A DNA stretch of 64,000 nucleotides from Streptomyces sclerotialus (GTDB lineage: Bacteria > Actinomycetota > Actinomycetes > Streptomycetales > Streptomycetaceae). Position numbers and translations under genes: made by a program. The number at the start of each line of letters is the position of its first letter. Position 1 is the stretch's first letter. A model generated the notes under the pieces. The model was not told the DNA's origin. It did not search any database and saw only the letters and a program-made list of their open reading frames with translations. The stretch is from the NCBI GenBank assembly GCA_000719105.1, contig JODX01000006.1, positions 62,001 to 126,000 of the forward strand, read 5' to 3'. This document shows, in pieces, positions 18,514-29,485 of the stretch.

Positions 18514-18924
18514 CTAGGAGCAGGAGGGGCACAGTCCGCGGTAGGTGACCTCGGCGTCGGAGACCGTGAAGCCGAACCGCTGCTCGGCCGGGAGGTCGGC
18601 CAGCGGATCGCCGGTGGGGTGGACGTCCCGGATGGTGCCGCAGCCGGAGCACACCAGGTGCTGGTGCGGGTGGTGGGCGTTGGGGTCGTAGCGCTTGGCG
18701 CGGCCTTCGGTCGAGAGTTCCACGATCTCGCCCAGGGAGACCATCTCGCCCAGGGTGTTGTACACGGTCGCACGGGATATCTCGGGCAACCGCTCGACGG
18801 CGCGGGCGTGCACCTCGTCGGCCGTGAGGTGGACGTGGTCTCCGCTGAGGACCTCCGCGACGACACGCCGCTGGGACGTCATGCGCCAGCCACGCCCTCG
18901 CAGCCGTTCGAGCAGGTCACTCAT
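18514..18924 (-). CDS. Fur-family peroxide-type repressor (FurA/CatR-like)
   Basis: This 136-residue Fur-family repressor has an N-terminal winged helix (MTSQRRVVAEVL, ISRATVYNTLGEMV) and a C-terminal dimerisation domain with the regulatory metal site HHPHQHLVCSGC. The structural zinc site is two CXXC pairs, CSGC and CPSC. GGTGG precedes ATG 18924. It is divergent from katG, the arrangement expected of a redox-sensing repressor of catalase-peroxidase that loses DNA binding when oxidised. The gene likely represses itself from the shared promoter region. Confidence 0.9.
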   Translation of the reverse strand: MSDLLERLRGRGWRMTSQRRVVAEVLSGDHVHLTADEVHARAVERLPEISRATVYNTLGEMVSLGEIVELSTEGRAKRYDPNAHHPHQHLVCSGCGTIRDVHPTGDPLADLPAEQRFGFTVSDAEVTYRGLCPSCS

Positions 18925-18969
18925 GTCGATCCACCTATCCGGTATTCGGGTCCGTTCGATGGTGCACAA

Positions 18970-18997
18970 AGTCTAGAGGCGAACGCCTGATTCTCAA
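18970..18997 (-). promoter_or_regulatory. Predicted promoter of the Fur-family gene
   Basis: Read on the minus strand, TTGAGA (18997-18992) and TAGACT (18975-18970) are separated by 16 bp, a good match to a vegetative promoter about 46 bases before the start codon. Confidence 0.6.
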
Positions 18998-19021
18998 CTG
19001 AGCATGCGTCTGGGCGACTTC

Positions 19022-19049
19022 TTGACTTGGACTTCGTCAATCGTAGGAT
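19022..19049 (+). promoter_or_regulatory. katG promoter with TTGAC/GTCAA operator
   Basis: TTGACT (19022-19027) and TAGGAT (19044-19049), 16 bp apart, form a strong-looking promoter. The -35 lies inside an inverted repeat TTGAC-N9-GTCAA (19022-19040), a likely binding site for the divergent Fur-family repressor, which would block polymerase directly. Confidence 0.65.
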
Positions 19050-19128
19050 CGGTTCCGGCAACCCGCCAAGGCCAGCGCGCCGACCGTTCCCGCACCGCTG
19101 CCCCACCGGCAGATCTCCAGCACCGTGA

Positions 19129-21387
<2,259 letters not shown>

Positions 21388-21428
21388 TCCGACTTCGTAC
21401 GACGAGTACGACGGAATCGACGAGTACG

Positions 21429-21473
21429 ACGACGATGCCCGGACCGGCCGCACGCCGGTCCGGGCATCGTCGT
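21429..21473. terminator. katG terminator
   Basis: A perfect 20-bp stem (ACGACGATGCCCGGACCGGC at 21429-21448 and its complement at 21454-21473) with a five-base loop lies 41 bases after the katG stop. Confidence 0.9.
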
Positions 21474-21607
21474 CCTGCGCGTCAGGTCAGGCGCGCACCC
21501 GTACGGCGGTGTCCCGCGCGCACCCGTACGACGGTGTCCCGCGGCAGGCGTCCGAAGTCGGCGCGGGCGGGCGGAGGCGGGTCAGCGGGCCCGGGCGGCC
21601 CGCCGTG

Positions 21608-22621
21608 TCACGGACGGAGCACGAGACGGATGGGGTTGCCTTCCTTCTTCTCCAGCCGCTCCACCGCCTCGGCGGCCTGCGCGAGCGGCAGCACACCGCT
21701 GATCGAGCCGGAGAAGTCCAGCCGGCCGCCCTGGATCAGCCGGAGGAGCTGCGGCAGGGCCACCGGCATGTCGGAGCCGTAGTGGCCGAGGATCTGCTGC
21801 TGGAGGTAGCTGAACCTGGTTCCGTCCGTGACGGTGAGCGGCTTGTCGGTCAGGCCCGCCAGGACCAGCCGTCCCTTCGGCGCGAGGACCGACAGGGCCT
21901 GCTCGCGCACGGCCGGCACACCCGCGAAGTCGAACGCGGCGGCGAGCCCGGCCCCGCCGGTCGCCGCGGCGACGGCCTCGCGCAGCCCCGGGTCGGCGGA
22001 GTCCAGCGCCAGGTCGGCCCCGGCGGCCAGGGCCCGCTCACGGGCGACGGCGCTCGGGTCGACGGCGACGACCGGGCAGGCGCCCACGGCCCGCAGCAGC
22101 TGTACGGCGTGCACGCCCAGCCCGCCCACGCCCCACACGCCGACGGCCTCGGCGGGCCGTACGGCGCCCGTCGCGGTGATCGCGCCCCACGGGGTCGACA
22201 CCGCGTCGGGGATGATCGCGCCCTGGTCGAAGGGGACGGAGTCCGGCAGCAGGGTCAGGGCGTCCGCCGCCGACAGGGCGTACTCGGCCCAGCCGCCGTC
22301 GTAGTCGACGCCACGGGTGTAGGTGACGCCGTCGCGCACCTCACCGGCGTACAGCACCACGCGCTGCCCGGCGGTCCAGGCGGTGACACCCTCGCCGACC
22401 TCGGCGATCGTGCCGGACACCTCGTGGCCGAGGGTGACGGTGTCACCCTGCAGGAACAGCGGGGTGAGCGTCCCGTCGATCAGGTGCACGTCCGACAGGC
22501 ACACCCCGGCCGCCTCGACCCTCACCAGGACCTCTCCCGCGCCCGGCCGGGGGCGGGGGACCTCCTCCATGCGCAGGGTGCGGGTGGGGATGTGCAGGCG
22601 GGCGGCGAGCATCCGCTCCAT
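21608..22621 (-). CDS. Zinc-binding medium-chain alcohol dehydrogenase
   Basis: This 337-residue NAD(P)-dependent dehydrogenase of the medium-chain family has the catalytic zinc ligands in AAGVCLSDVH and LGHEVSG and a Rossmann motif VWGVGGLGVHAVQ. The usual four-cysteine structural zinc lobe is absent; instead it reads VLYAGEVRDGVTYT. ATG 22621 follows GAGGAGA. The divergent TetR gene and the palindrome between them indicate local repression. The substrate is unknown; proximity to aromatic catabolism may be coincidental. Confidence 0.88.
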   Translation of the reverse strand: MERMLAARLHIPTRTLRMEEVPRPRPGAGEVLVRVEAAGVCLSDVHLIDGTLTPLFLQGDTVTLGHEVSGTIAEVGEGVTAWTAGQRVVLYAGEVRDGVTYTRGVDYDGGWAEYALSAADALTLLPDSVPFDQGAIIPDAVSTPWGAITATGAVRPAEAVGVWGVGGLGVHAVQLLRAVGACPVVAVDPSAVARERALAAGADLALDSADPGLREAVAAATGGAGLAAAFDFAGVPAVREQALSVLAPKGRLVLAGLTDKPLTVTDGTRFSYLQQQILGHYGSDMPVALPQLLRLIQGGRLDFSGSISGVLPLAQAAEAVERLEKKEGNPIRLVLRP

Positions 22622-22693
22622 GACGTGTCTCCTCGGTACGGCGGCGGCCTGTGCGCCCCATGGCCGCATGACTGCAGGGCTATCGCAGGTGCA

Positions 22694-22730
22694 CTTGCGT
22701 TGTACGCCAGAACCGTACACCCAACGCAAG
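22694..22730. promoter_or_regulatory. Putative TetR operator
   Basis: CTTGCGTT (22694-22701) and AACGCAAG (22723-22730) form an inverted repeat around GTAC-N8-GTAC in the dehydrogenase/TetR divergent spacer, just before the TetR gene. This is a typical position for autoregulation. Confidence 0.65.
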
Positions 22731-22753
22731 GCCACTTGCTTTAGGCTGGGCCC

Positions 22754-23374
22754 GTGACTTCTCCGCAGCCCGCCGCGCCGCCCCTCCGCCGCCGTGGGGA
22801 ACGCATGCGGCAAGCGGTGCTCGCCGCCGCGGTGGAGCTCCTGACGTCCGAGGGGCTGGCCGGTGCGACCGTCGCCGCCGTGGCCCGCTCGGCCGGGGTG
22901 CACGAGACGTCGATCTACCGCCGGTGGAAGACCCGCGAGAACCTGATCCTCGACGCCCTGACGACGGAGCTGGACACGGCGCTGCCGATCCCGGACACCG
23001 GGCGGGTGGAGGAGGACCTGGTGCGGTACTTCTCGTCGCTGTCCCGGTCGCTCGGGACGGCCCAGGGCCGGGCGCTGCTGCGGCTGAGCGTCGAGGTCGA
23101 CGACACGCTCGACGACCGCCGCGGCGTCTACTGGGGCGAGCGCCTGCGGCGCGCCGTCGTCATGGTCCGGCGCGGCGTCGACCGCGGCGAGCTGGCCGCG
23201 GACACCGACCCCGGCCTGCTGATCGAGGCGGTCAGCGGCCCGCTCTTCGTCCGCGTCCTGCTGAGCGGGGCGCCGCTGGACGACTCCCTCGTACGGGGCC
23301 TGGTCGCCCTCGTACTGGACGGCGCGCGCGTCAGGCCGGCTCGCCCGGTGCCGAGTCCAGGGGGATCGGGGTGA
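22754..23374 (+). CDS. TetR family transcriptional regulator
   Basis: This 206-residue regulator has an N-terminal helix-turn-helix (residues ~15-62, with VAAVARSAGVHETSIYRRW) and a C-terminal ligand-binding helical domain. The GTG start at 22754 lies 24 bases after the putative operator. It is divergent from the alcohol dehydrogenase, its most likely target. Its 3' end overlaps the convergent monooxygenase gene by 44 bases. Confidence 0.9.
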   Translation: MTSPQPAAPPLRRRGERMRQAVLAAAVELLTSEGLAGATVAAVARSAGVHETSIYRRWKTRENLILDALTTELDTALPIPDTGRVEEDLVRYFSSLSRSLGTAQGRALLRLSVEVDDTLDDRRGVYWGERLRRAVVMVRRGVDRGELAADTDPGLLIEAVSGPLFVRVLLSGAPLDDSLVRGLVALVLDGARVRPARPVPSPGGSG

Positions 23375-24608
23375 ACATGGCGGGCTCCTCCTCGGGGGTG
23401 AGCGCGGTGGGACCGTACACCCAGTCGGTGAAGCCGTAGTCGTGGGTGTCGCGTGCCCGCATGATCGCGTTGCGCTGCTGCCGCGGCACTCCGTCGAGGT
23501 GCCACAGCTCGCCCCAGGCCCGTGCGGTGGTCTGGACGCGGCGGCAGTGCTCGACGCGGACCGCCTCGTACGCGGCCAGCGCGGCGTCCCAGTCCGGCGC
23601 CGCCGCTGCCGCTCCCCCGCCGCTCGCGCCCAGGTGCTCGGCGAGTACCCAGCCGTCCTCGATCGCCATGATCGCGCCCTGGGCCATGTACTGGAGGGGC
23701 GGGTGGGCGGCGTCGCCGAGCAGGGCGATCCGGCCGTGCACCCAGGTGTCGACCGGGTCCCGGTCGAGCATCTGCCACCAGCGGTCGCGCCACATCAGCG
23801 GGATGCCCTTGCGTACGGTGTCGCACATGCCCTCGAAGGCCGCGTCGAGCTCCTCGGGCCCGCCCCACTTCTCCGCGCCGGAGTCGGCGGCCGGCGACTC
23901 GAACACGGCGACCTGGTTGAACATCTCGCCGCCGCGCAGGGGGTACTGCACGAAGTGGCAGCGCGGACCGACGTACACGACGACGTCCTTCTCCGCGACA
24001 CCGTTCTCCCGCACCTGGTCGATGGGGACGGCGGCGCGGTAGGCGACGTAGCGGGAGCTGACCACGTGGTCGCCGATCAGCGCCCGCCGGGCCACGGAGT
24101 GCAGTCCGTCGGCGGCGATGACGAGGGGGGCCTCCTCGGCGCTGCCGTCCTCCAGGCGGACCCGGGCACCGGTGGCGGTGTTGTCGTAGCCGACGACCTT
24201 ACGGTCCGTCAGCAGGTCGACACCGGCGCGGCGGCAGGCCCGCAGGAACAGCGCGTGCAGGTCACTGCGGTGGATGACCATGTACGGGTAGCCGTAGCGG
24301 CGTTCCAGGTCGGCCAGGTCGAGCCGGGTGAGCTCGCGGGCGTCGAGGGCGTCGCGCATCACCATGTTCTCGGGGAGCACACCGAGGCTCCTGGCCTCGT
24401 CGAGCAGGCCGTACTCGTCGAGGATGCGGGTGCAGTTGGGCGCGAGCTGGATGCCGGCGCCGACCTCGCCGAACTCCTTGGCCCGTTCCAGGACGCGCAC
24501 GCGCAGCCCCTTCCGGGCGAGGGCGAACGCGGAGCTGAGGCCGCCGATGCCGCCACCGACGACGATCACGTCGGCTCGGTCCGCGGGGGTGGGTTTCGCT
24601 GGGGTCAT
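23331..24608 (-). CDS. 3-hydroxybenzoate 6-hydroxylase (FAD-dependent monooxygenase)
   Basis: This 425-residue class A flavoprotein monooxygenase is predicted to turn 3-hydroxybenzoate into gentisate with NAD(P)H and O2. It has the FAD-binding GGGIGGLSSAFALA at the N-terminus, the DG motif IAADGLHSVAR, and GRIALLGDAAHPP for the flavin ribityl chain. ATG 24608 follows GAGGAAGAG. It is the last gene of the gentisate operon, 59 bases after the isomerase, and the operon supplies every later step. A salicylate hydroxylase with gentisate as product is the alternative, but 3-hydroxybenzoate fits the family best. Confidence 0.88.
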   Translation of the reverse strand: MTPAKPTPADRADVIVVGGGIGGLSSAFALARKGLRVRVLERAKEFGEVGAGIQLAPNCTRILDEYGLLDEARSLGVLPENMVMRDALDARELTRLDLADLERRYGYPYMVIHRSDLHALFLRACRRAGVDLLTDRKVVGYDNTATGARVRLEDGSAEEAPLVIAADGLHSVARRALIGDHVVSSRYVAYRAAVPIDQVRENGVAEKDVVVYVGPRCHFVQYPLRGGEMFNQVAVFESPAADSGAEKWGGPEELDAAFEGMCDTVRKGIPLMWRDRWWQMLDRDPVDTWVHGRIALLGDAAHPPLQYMAQGAIMAIEDGWVLAEHLGASGGGAAAAAPDWDAALAAYEAVRVEHCRRVQTTARAWGELWHLDGVPRQQRNAIMRARDTHDYGFTDWVYGPTALTPEEEPAMFTPIPLDSAPGEPA

Positions 24609-24667
24609 GGTCTCTTCCTCGAGTCCCGTTTCTTCGTCGCGGTCCCGTTTCATCGTCGCGGAGCGGC

Positions 24668-25381
24668 TCACAGCCAGGGGGCCAGGGCGGGAGCGGGCGC
24701 GCCGTCCGCGGCGGCGGGGCCGCCGGACCTGCCGGTGAGGTAGGCCGCGATCTCGTGGAGTTCGCCGTCGATCGCGGCCGGCTCGTCCTCGCCGGGCAGC
24801 TCCCAGCGGTGGCCGGCGGCCGTCAGGACCAGTGGCGGGCCGGGAGCCGTGGACCGCTTGCCGACGACGTCGTCGCAGAGCGCGGCGAGGAAGCCGGCGG
24901 GCAGGTCGGCGAAGGACGCTCCGGTGGCCAGGTCGACCGCGTGCACGCACACCTCGCGGGAGCGCATCCACGGCAGTTCGGTGGCCGGTACGGTGCGGCC
25001 CTGCGCGGTCACCACCGGTACGCGCCACTGCTCGTCACCGAGGGCGTCCATCCCCTGGGCGAGCGCTTCGGCGGACCGGCGCAGCCAGGCCGTGAGCTCG
25101 GCCGCCGGCAGCCGGGCGCCGTTCTCGATCCCGGCGGCCCGCTCCTCGGGCGAGGCGTACATCGGGGTGGGCTCGCCGGTGGCGGCCCAGTGGACGAGGT
25201 TGCCCAGCGCGTCGGCGTTGGCCGCCACATGCGCCACCACGTGCTTGCGGCTCCAACCGGGCAGGGCGCTCGGCGCGTCCAGCCCGGCGTCGTCCAGGTC
25301 CGCCGCCCGGACGAGCAGCTCCGTGCCGAGGCGCGCCCAGCGGCGGGTGTCGTCGAACGTACGGGACATCGGGCCGGGCAT
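24668..25381 (-). CDS. Mycothiol-dependent maleylpyruvate isomerase
   Basis: This 237-residue DinB-like (MDMPI-fold) protein isomerises maleylpyruvate to fumarylpyruvate using mycothiol, the actinobacterial route. The metal-binding site is recognisable in WSRKHVVAHVAANADAL and SREVCVHAVDLATG, with the C-terminal MDMPI domain after it. The ATG overlaps the previous stop (ATGA), showing translational coupling with the fumarylpyruvate hydrolase gene. The start could also be the second Met four codons on. Confidence 0.9.
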   Translation of the reverse strand: MPGPMSRTFDDTRRWARLGTELLVRAADLDDAGLDAPSALPGWSRKHVVAHVAANADALGNLVHWAATGEPTPMYASPEERAAGIENGARLPAAELTAWLRRSAEALAQGMDALGDEQWRVPVVTAQGRTVPATELPWMRSREVCVHAVDLATGASFADLPAGFLAALCDDVVGKRSTAPGPPLVLTAAGHRWELPGEDEPAAIDGELHEIAAYLTGRSGGPAAADGAPAPALAPWL

Positions 25382-26220
25382 CAGGCGGTCTTCTCCTTCA
25401 CGATCCGGTTCTCCAGGCGCCCGATGCCGTCGATCTCCGCGACGACGGTCTCGCCGCCGAGCAGATAGCGCTCGGGCCTGCGGGCGTGCCCGACGCCGCC
25501 GGGCGTGCCGGTGGCGATGATGTCGCCGGGGTTCAGGCGGACGACCGTCGACACGTACTCCACCAGGTGCACCGGGTCGAACAGCAGGTCGGCGGTGGAG
25601 TCGGACTGCATGACCTCGCCGTCGACGGTCAGCCGGACGTCGAGGGCGGGCCGGACGCTGCCCGGGAGCTCGTCCGGCGTGACCAGGTAGGGGCCGACGG
25701 GGGTGCTGGAGTCCCACATCTTGCCCTGCAGCCACTCGCGGGTGCGGAACTGCCAGTCCCGGCAGGTGATGTCGTTCAGGACGGTGAACCCGGCGATGGC
25801 CGCCTCCGCCTGCTCACCCCGGGCGCGGCGCACCGGAGCGCCGACGACCACGGCGAGCTCGACCTCCCAGTCGAACTTGCCGGTCTCCTCGGGCCGCGCG
25901 ATGTCGTCGTGCGCGCCGATCAGCGCGTCGGCGAACTTGGCGAACAGGGTGGGGTGTTCGGGCAGGTCGCGGCCCATCTCCTGGATGTGGTTGCGGTAGT
26001 TCAGCCCGACGCACACCACCTTCGACGGGCGGGGGACGACGGGGGCGAAGTCGGCGCCCTCGACCGGGTACGTCGTCCCGGTCGCGGCCGCGGCCTGTCC
26101 GGCCCAGCCCTCCTGGGCCAGCAGGGTGCCGAGATCGGGGGCGCCGAGGTCGACCAGGACGTCGCCGTCCAGTTTCACGGCACGGGTGGTGCCGTGGACG
26201 CGGAGGGTGGCGAGCTTCAT
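25381..26220 (-). CDS. Fumarylpyruvate hydrolase (FAH family)
   Basis: This 279-residue FAH-superfamily hydrolase is predicted to split fumarylpyruvate into fumarate and pyruvate, the last step of the gentisate pathway. Family features include VVCVGLNYRNHIQEMG, the metal-binding FDWEVELAVVVG, the GFTVLNDITCRDWQ block and DIIATGTPGGVG. It overlaps the dioxygenase gene upstream and the isomerase gene downstream by ATGA junctions, so all three are one transcript. Confidence 0.9.
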   Translation of the reverse strand: MKLATLRVHGTTRAVKLDGDVLVDLGAPDLGTLLAQEGWAGQAAAATGTTYPVEGADFAPVVPRPSKVVCVGLNYRNHIQEMGRDLPEHPTLFAKFADALIGAHDDIARPEETGKFDWEVELAVVVGAPVRRARGEQAEAAIAGFTVLNDITCRDWQFRTREWLQGKMWDSSTPVGPYLVTPDELPGSVRPALDVRLTVDGEVMQSDSTADLLFDPVHLVEYVSTVVRLNPGDIIATGTPGGVGHARRPERYLLGGETVVAEIDGIGRLENRIVKEKTA

Positions 26221-27374
26221 CGGGTGGTTCCTTCCCCATGGGTGCGGTCGAGCCGGAGCGCCTCGAAGACGGGCGAGTCGCTGAAGCGGAACAGGTCCAG
26301 GGCGCCGGAGTCGGAGTCGGTGGCGCCCGCCTCGGAGCGCACCGAGAACGGCTGCCAGGACGGGACGACGAACAGGTCGCCGCGCGTCACCGACCAGGAG
26401 GTGTCGCCGACGGTGACGGTGCCGGAGCCGTCGAAGACCTGGTAGACGGACGAGCCCGTCTCGCGTACCGGTGCGGTCTCGGTGCCGCGGGCGACGCGGT
26501 GCATCTCGGCGCGGATGGTGGGCAGCACGTCGGCCCCGGTCGCCGGGTCGGAGAACCGGACGGCGGCGTGGCCCGGCCCGACGGTGCCGCCGTGCCCCTC
26601 GGCCTCCAGGGCGAGCTGGTCGGCCAGGGCCCGGTCGGTGTGCTCCCAGCGGTAGGCGAGGAGGGGCGAGCCGGGGCCCGTCGTACCGGCCGAGACCGGG
26701 CGCAGACCCGGGTGGCCCCACAGCCGCTCGGCGCGCGACCGCTCGGGGGTGATGCGCTCGGCGTCGCCGATCTCGTCGCGGCCGAACTCGAAGAACTGCG
26801 CCTCGGTGACGTACTGGAACGGGATGTCCAGGCCGTCGATCCAGGCCATCGGCTCGGCGGTGGCGTTGTGGTGGGCGTGCCAGTTCCAGCCCGCCTGCGG
26901 CAGGAAGTCGCCGCGCCGCATGGCCACCGGGTCGCCGCCGACCACCGTCCACACGCCCTCGCCCTCCACGACGAAGCGGAACGCGTGCTGGGTGTGCCGG
27001 TGCTCCGGGGCGTCCTCCCCGGGCATCAGGTACTGGATGGCGGCCCAGAGGGTCGGCGTGGCGAAGGGGCGGCCGCCCAGCGAGGGATTGGCGAGGGCGA
27101 TGGCGCGGCGCTCGCCGCCGCGGCCGACCGGCACGATCTCACCGGCCTGCGCGGCCAGCTCGCGCAGCCGCTCCCAGCGCCACAGGTGCGGCACGGCCCG
27201 CGAGCGCGGGTGGGCCGGCATGAGATCGCCGATCTCGGTCCACAGCGGAATGAGCAGCTCCTGTTCGAAGCCCCGGTACAGCTCCTCGAGCGCCGGGGTG
27301 ACCTCGGGCTGGTCCGCCGCCTGCACGGCCCGGAGCCGGACGGGGGAGCCCGTGACGATGTCGTCTGGAGTCAT
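26217..27374 (-). CDS. Gentisate 1,2-dioxygenase
   Basis: This 385-residue bicupin ring-cleaving dioxygenase opens gentisate to maleylpyruvate. The N-terminal cupin carries the iron ligands in EHRHTQHAFRFVVEG and WHAHHN; the second cupin (DGSGTVTVGDTSW, VPSWQPFSV) is structural. It is the first gene of a four-gene operon (dioxygenase, hydrolase, isomerase, hydroxylase). ATG 27374 is the family-like start, though an in-frame GTG lies four codons upstream and no strong ribosome binding site is visible. Confidence 0.93.
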   Translation of the reverse strand: MTPDDIVTGSPVRLRAVQAADQPEVTPALEELYRGFEQELLIPLWTEIGDLMPAHPRSRAVPHLWRWERLRELAAQAGEIVPVGRGGERRAIALANPSLGGRPFATPTLWAAIQYLMPGEDAPEHRHTQHAFRFVVEGEGVWTVVGGDPVAMRRGDFLPQAGWNWHAHHNATAEPMAWIDGLDIPFQYVTEAQFFEFGRDEIGDAERITPERSRAERLWGHPGLRPVSAGTTGPGSPLLAYRWEHTDRALADQLALEAEGHGGTVGPGHAAVRFSDPATGADVLPTIRAEMHRVARGTETAPVRETGSSVYQVFDGSGTVTVGDTSWSVTRGDLFVVPSWQPFSVRSEAGATDSDSGALDLFRFSDSPVFEALRLDRTHGEGTTR

Positions 27375-27427
27375 GGGGGAAGTCACGGGCTCAGCGTGCT
27401 CCGGGGTCCGCAGGGAGGACAGGTAGA

Positions 27428-27442
27428 TTCTGGAGACCAGAA
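27428..27442. promoter_or_regulatory. Putative IclR operator
   Basis: TTCTGG-AGA-CCAGAA is a perfect 15-bp palindrome centred in the spacer between the gentisate operon and the IclR gene. Size and position are typical of IclR-family sites controlling both directions. Confidence 0.7.
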
Positions 27443-27524
27443 CCGGACGCCGGGAGGGGCGGCGGGGCCGGTAGAACCGGGAGGGCAGCAGCACTGCGAG
27501 GCCGGTGGGGAACGAGGAGGTTCC

Positions 27525-28301
27525 TTGGACGACAAGCCGCTCAAGAATCCGCCGTCGTACGCGATCGCCAGCGTCGACCACGCCCTGCGGGCCGCGACGA
27601 TGCTCCAGCTCGAGGGCGGGCTGACCGTCTCGCAGATCGCCGCACGGCTCGGGGTGGCCCGGTCGACCGCGCACCGGCTGCTGGCCATGCTCGTCTACCG
27701 GGACTTCGCCGTGCAGGACGACCACCGCGTCTACCACGCGGGCCCGGTGCTGGAACTCGCCGCGCACTCCCGCTCCCAGGTGTCCCTGCTGCGCGCCGCC
27801 GCCCTCCCCCATCTGCACCGGGTGGTCGACCTGCTGGAGGAGACCGCCAACCTGACCATCCGCACGGGTGACACGGCCCGCTTCATCGCCAGTGTCGAGT
27901 CCGGGCGGGCCCTGCGCGTCGGCTCCCGGGAGGGCATGGTCTTCCCGGCCCACCGGACCACGGCCGGCCTGCTGCTCCTCGCCGAGCTGACCGACGACGA
28001 GCTGAACGACGTGTACGCGCCGGAGCGCTACCGGGACCGCCCCGGCGAGCGTCCCGACCCGACCGCCCTCCGCGCCGACCTGGAGCGGGCGTCCCGCAGC
28101 GGCTTCGCCGTCAACAAGGACCGCTCTGAGCGGGGCCTGGTGGCGGTGGGCGTCCCGGTCCGCGGCGAGGACGGCACGGCCGTGGCGGGCCTGTCGGTGT
28201 CCATGCCGGGCGTACGGTACGACCCGCGCCGGCTCCGCTCCCTGGTCGCGACCCTCGACGCGGCGGCGCGGGCGCTGGAGGCGGACCTGGCCGCCCGGTG
28301 A
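27525..28301 (+). CDS. IclR family regulator of the gentisate operon
   Basis: This 258-residue regulator has an N-terminal winged helix (LTVSQIAARLGVARSTAHRLLAMLV) and an IclR effector-binding domain (FIASVESGRALRV, FPAHRTTAGLLLL). I chose the TTG at 27525 because GAGGAGG lies just before it and the N-terminus then matches family length. It is divergent from the gentisate operon and followed by maleylacetate reductase after 47 bases. The likely ligand is gentisate or 3-hydroxybenzoate. Confidence 0.88.
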   Translation: MDDKPLKNPPSYAIASVDHALRAATMLQLEGGLTVSQIAARLGVARSTAHRLLAMLVYRDFAVQDDHRVYHAGPVLELAAHSRSQVSLLRAAALPHLHRVVDLLEETANLTIRTGDTARFIASVESGRALRVGSREGMVFPAHRTTAGLLLLAELTDDELNDVYAPERYRDRPGERPDPTALRADLERASRSGFAVNKDRSERGLVAVGVPVRGEDGTAVAGLSVSMPGVRYDPRRLRSLVATLDAAARALEADLAAR

Positions 28302-28348
28302 CGCGGCGTCCCGCCGGGTGATCGAGTCGAACGACCGGAGGTACCACC

Positions 28349-29407
28349 ATGTCCGAGCAGCGCGCCGCCGGAGGCGTCACCGTCCACGAGGCGCCGCCCT
28401 CCCGGATCCTCGTGGGCGCCGGCGCACGGCACGCCGTCCCCGGGGAGACCGAACGGCTCGGCTCCCGCCGGGTGCTGCTCGTCGCGACCCGCTCCGCCGG
28501 GGCGGCCGCCGACGAGCTCGCCCGGGCCCTCGGCCCCCGCCTGGCGGCGCGCTTCGGCCGGCCGGTCGTCCACACCCCGGTCACGGTCACCGCCGAGGCG
28601 CTGGAGCTGCTGCGCGCGCACGGCGCCGACAGCGTGGTGGCGATCGGCGGCGGGTCGGCCGTCGGCCTCGCCAAGGCGCTGTCGGTGCGCACCGGGCTGC
28701 CGCAGATCGCCGTCCCGACCACCTACGCGGGCTCCGAGATGACGCCCGTCCTCGGCGAGACGAAGGACGGGGTGAAGACGACCCGCCGCGATCCGGCCAT
28801 CGCGCCCGGCACGGTGGTCTACGACCCGGAACTGACTTCGACGATGCCGCCGGGGCTCACGCTGACCAGTGCCCTGAACGCCCTGGCGCACGCCGTCGAG
28901 GCGCTGTGGGCACCCGACGCCACCGCGGCGACGGACACCTGGGCGACCGAGGCCGCCGACGGCATCCTCACCGCGCTTCCCGGAGTGCTCACAGACCCGC
29001 AGGCGCTGCCCGGCCGCGAGCGCCTCCAGGAGGCCGCCCTGCTCGCCGGCCGCTGCCTGGCCCGGACCCGGATGGGCCTGCACCACCAGCTCGCCCACGC
29101 CCTCGGCGGCACCTTCGACCTGCCGCATGCCGAGCTGCACGCGCTGCTGCTGCCTCATGTCCTCGCCTTCAACCTGCCCGCGGCGCCGAAGGCCGCCGCC
29201 CGCCTGGCGCGGATCACGGGCGGCGACCCGGTGGCGACCGTCGGCGCCCTGGCCCGCGGCCACCGGGGCCCGACCACGCTCGGCGCCCTGGGAGTACCGC
29301 GCGACGGGCTGCGGGCCGTCGCCGAGCGGGTCGCCGCCCAGCCGTATCCCAACCCGCGCACACCGGACGCGGACGCGGTGACCCGGCTGCTGGAGGACGC
29401 CTGGTGA
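28349..29407 (+). CDS. Maleylacetate reductase (iron-type alcohol dehydrogenase)
   Basis: This 352-residue Fe-ADH-fold enzyme reduces maleylacetate to 3-oxoadipate with NAD(P)H. It has the nucleotide-binding AIGGGSAVGLAKAL, PTTYAGSEMTPV and the metal ligand region GLHHQLAHALGGTFDLPHAELHA. It follows the IclR gene on the same strand. Maleylacetate comes from hydroxyquinol or chlorocatechol, not gentisate, so it either serves another branch or has a different substrate here; no hydroxyquinol dioxygenase lies in the window. Confidence 0.88.
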   Translation: MSEQRAAGGVTVHEAPPSRILVGAGARHAVPGETERLGSRRVLLVATRSAGAAADELARALGPRLAARFGRPVVHTPVTVTAEALELLRAHGADSVVAIGGGSAVGLAKALSVRTGLPQIAVPTTYAGSEMTPVLGETKDGVKTTRRDPAIAPGTVVYDPELTSTMPPGLTLTSALNALAHAVEALWAPDATAATDTWATEAADGILTALPGVLTDPQALPGRERLQEAALLAGRCLARTRMGLHHQLAHALGGTFDLPHAELHALLLPHVLAFNLPAAPKAAARLARITGGDPVATVGALARGHRGPTTLGALGVPRDGLRAVAERVAAQPYPNPRTPDADAVTRLLEDAW

Positions 29408-29485
29408 CCGGACCGGACGGGATCAGAGGGGCTGGAGGTTCCCCTGGGCCACACGGGCGACATCCGCTCGGGCTAGTGTGCGCGC

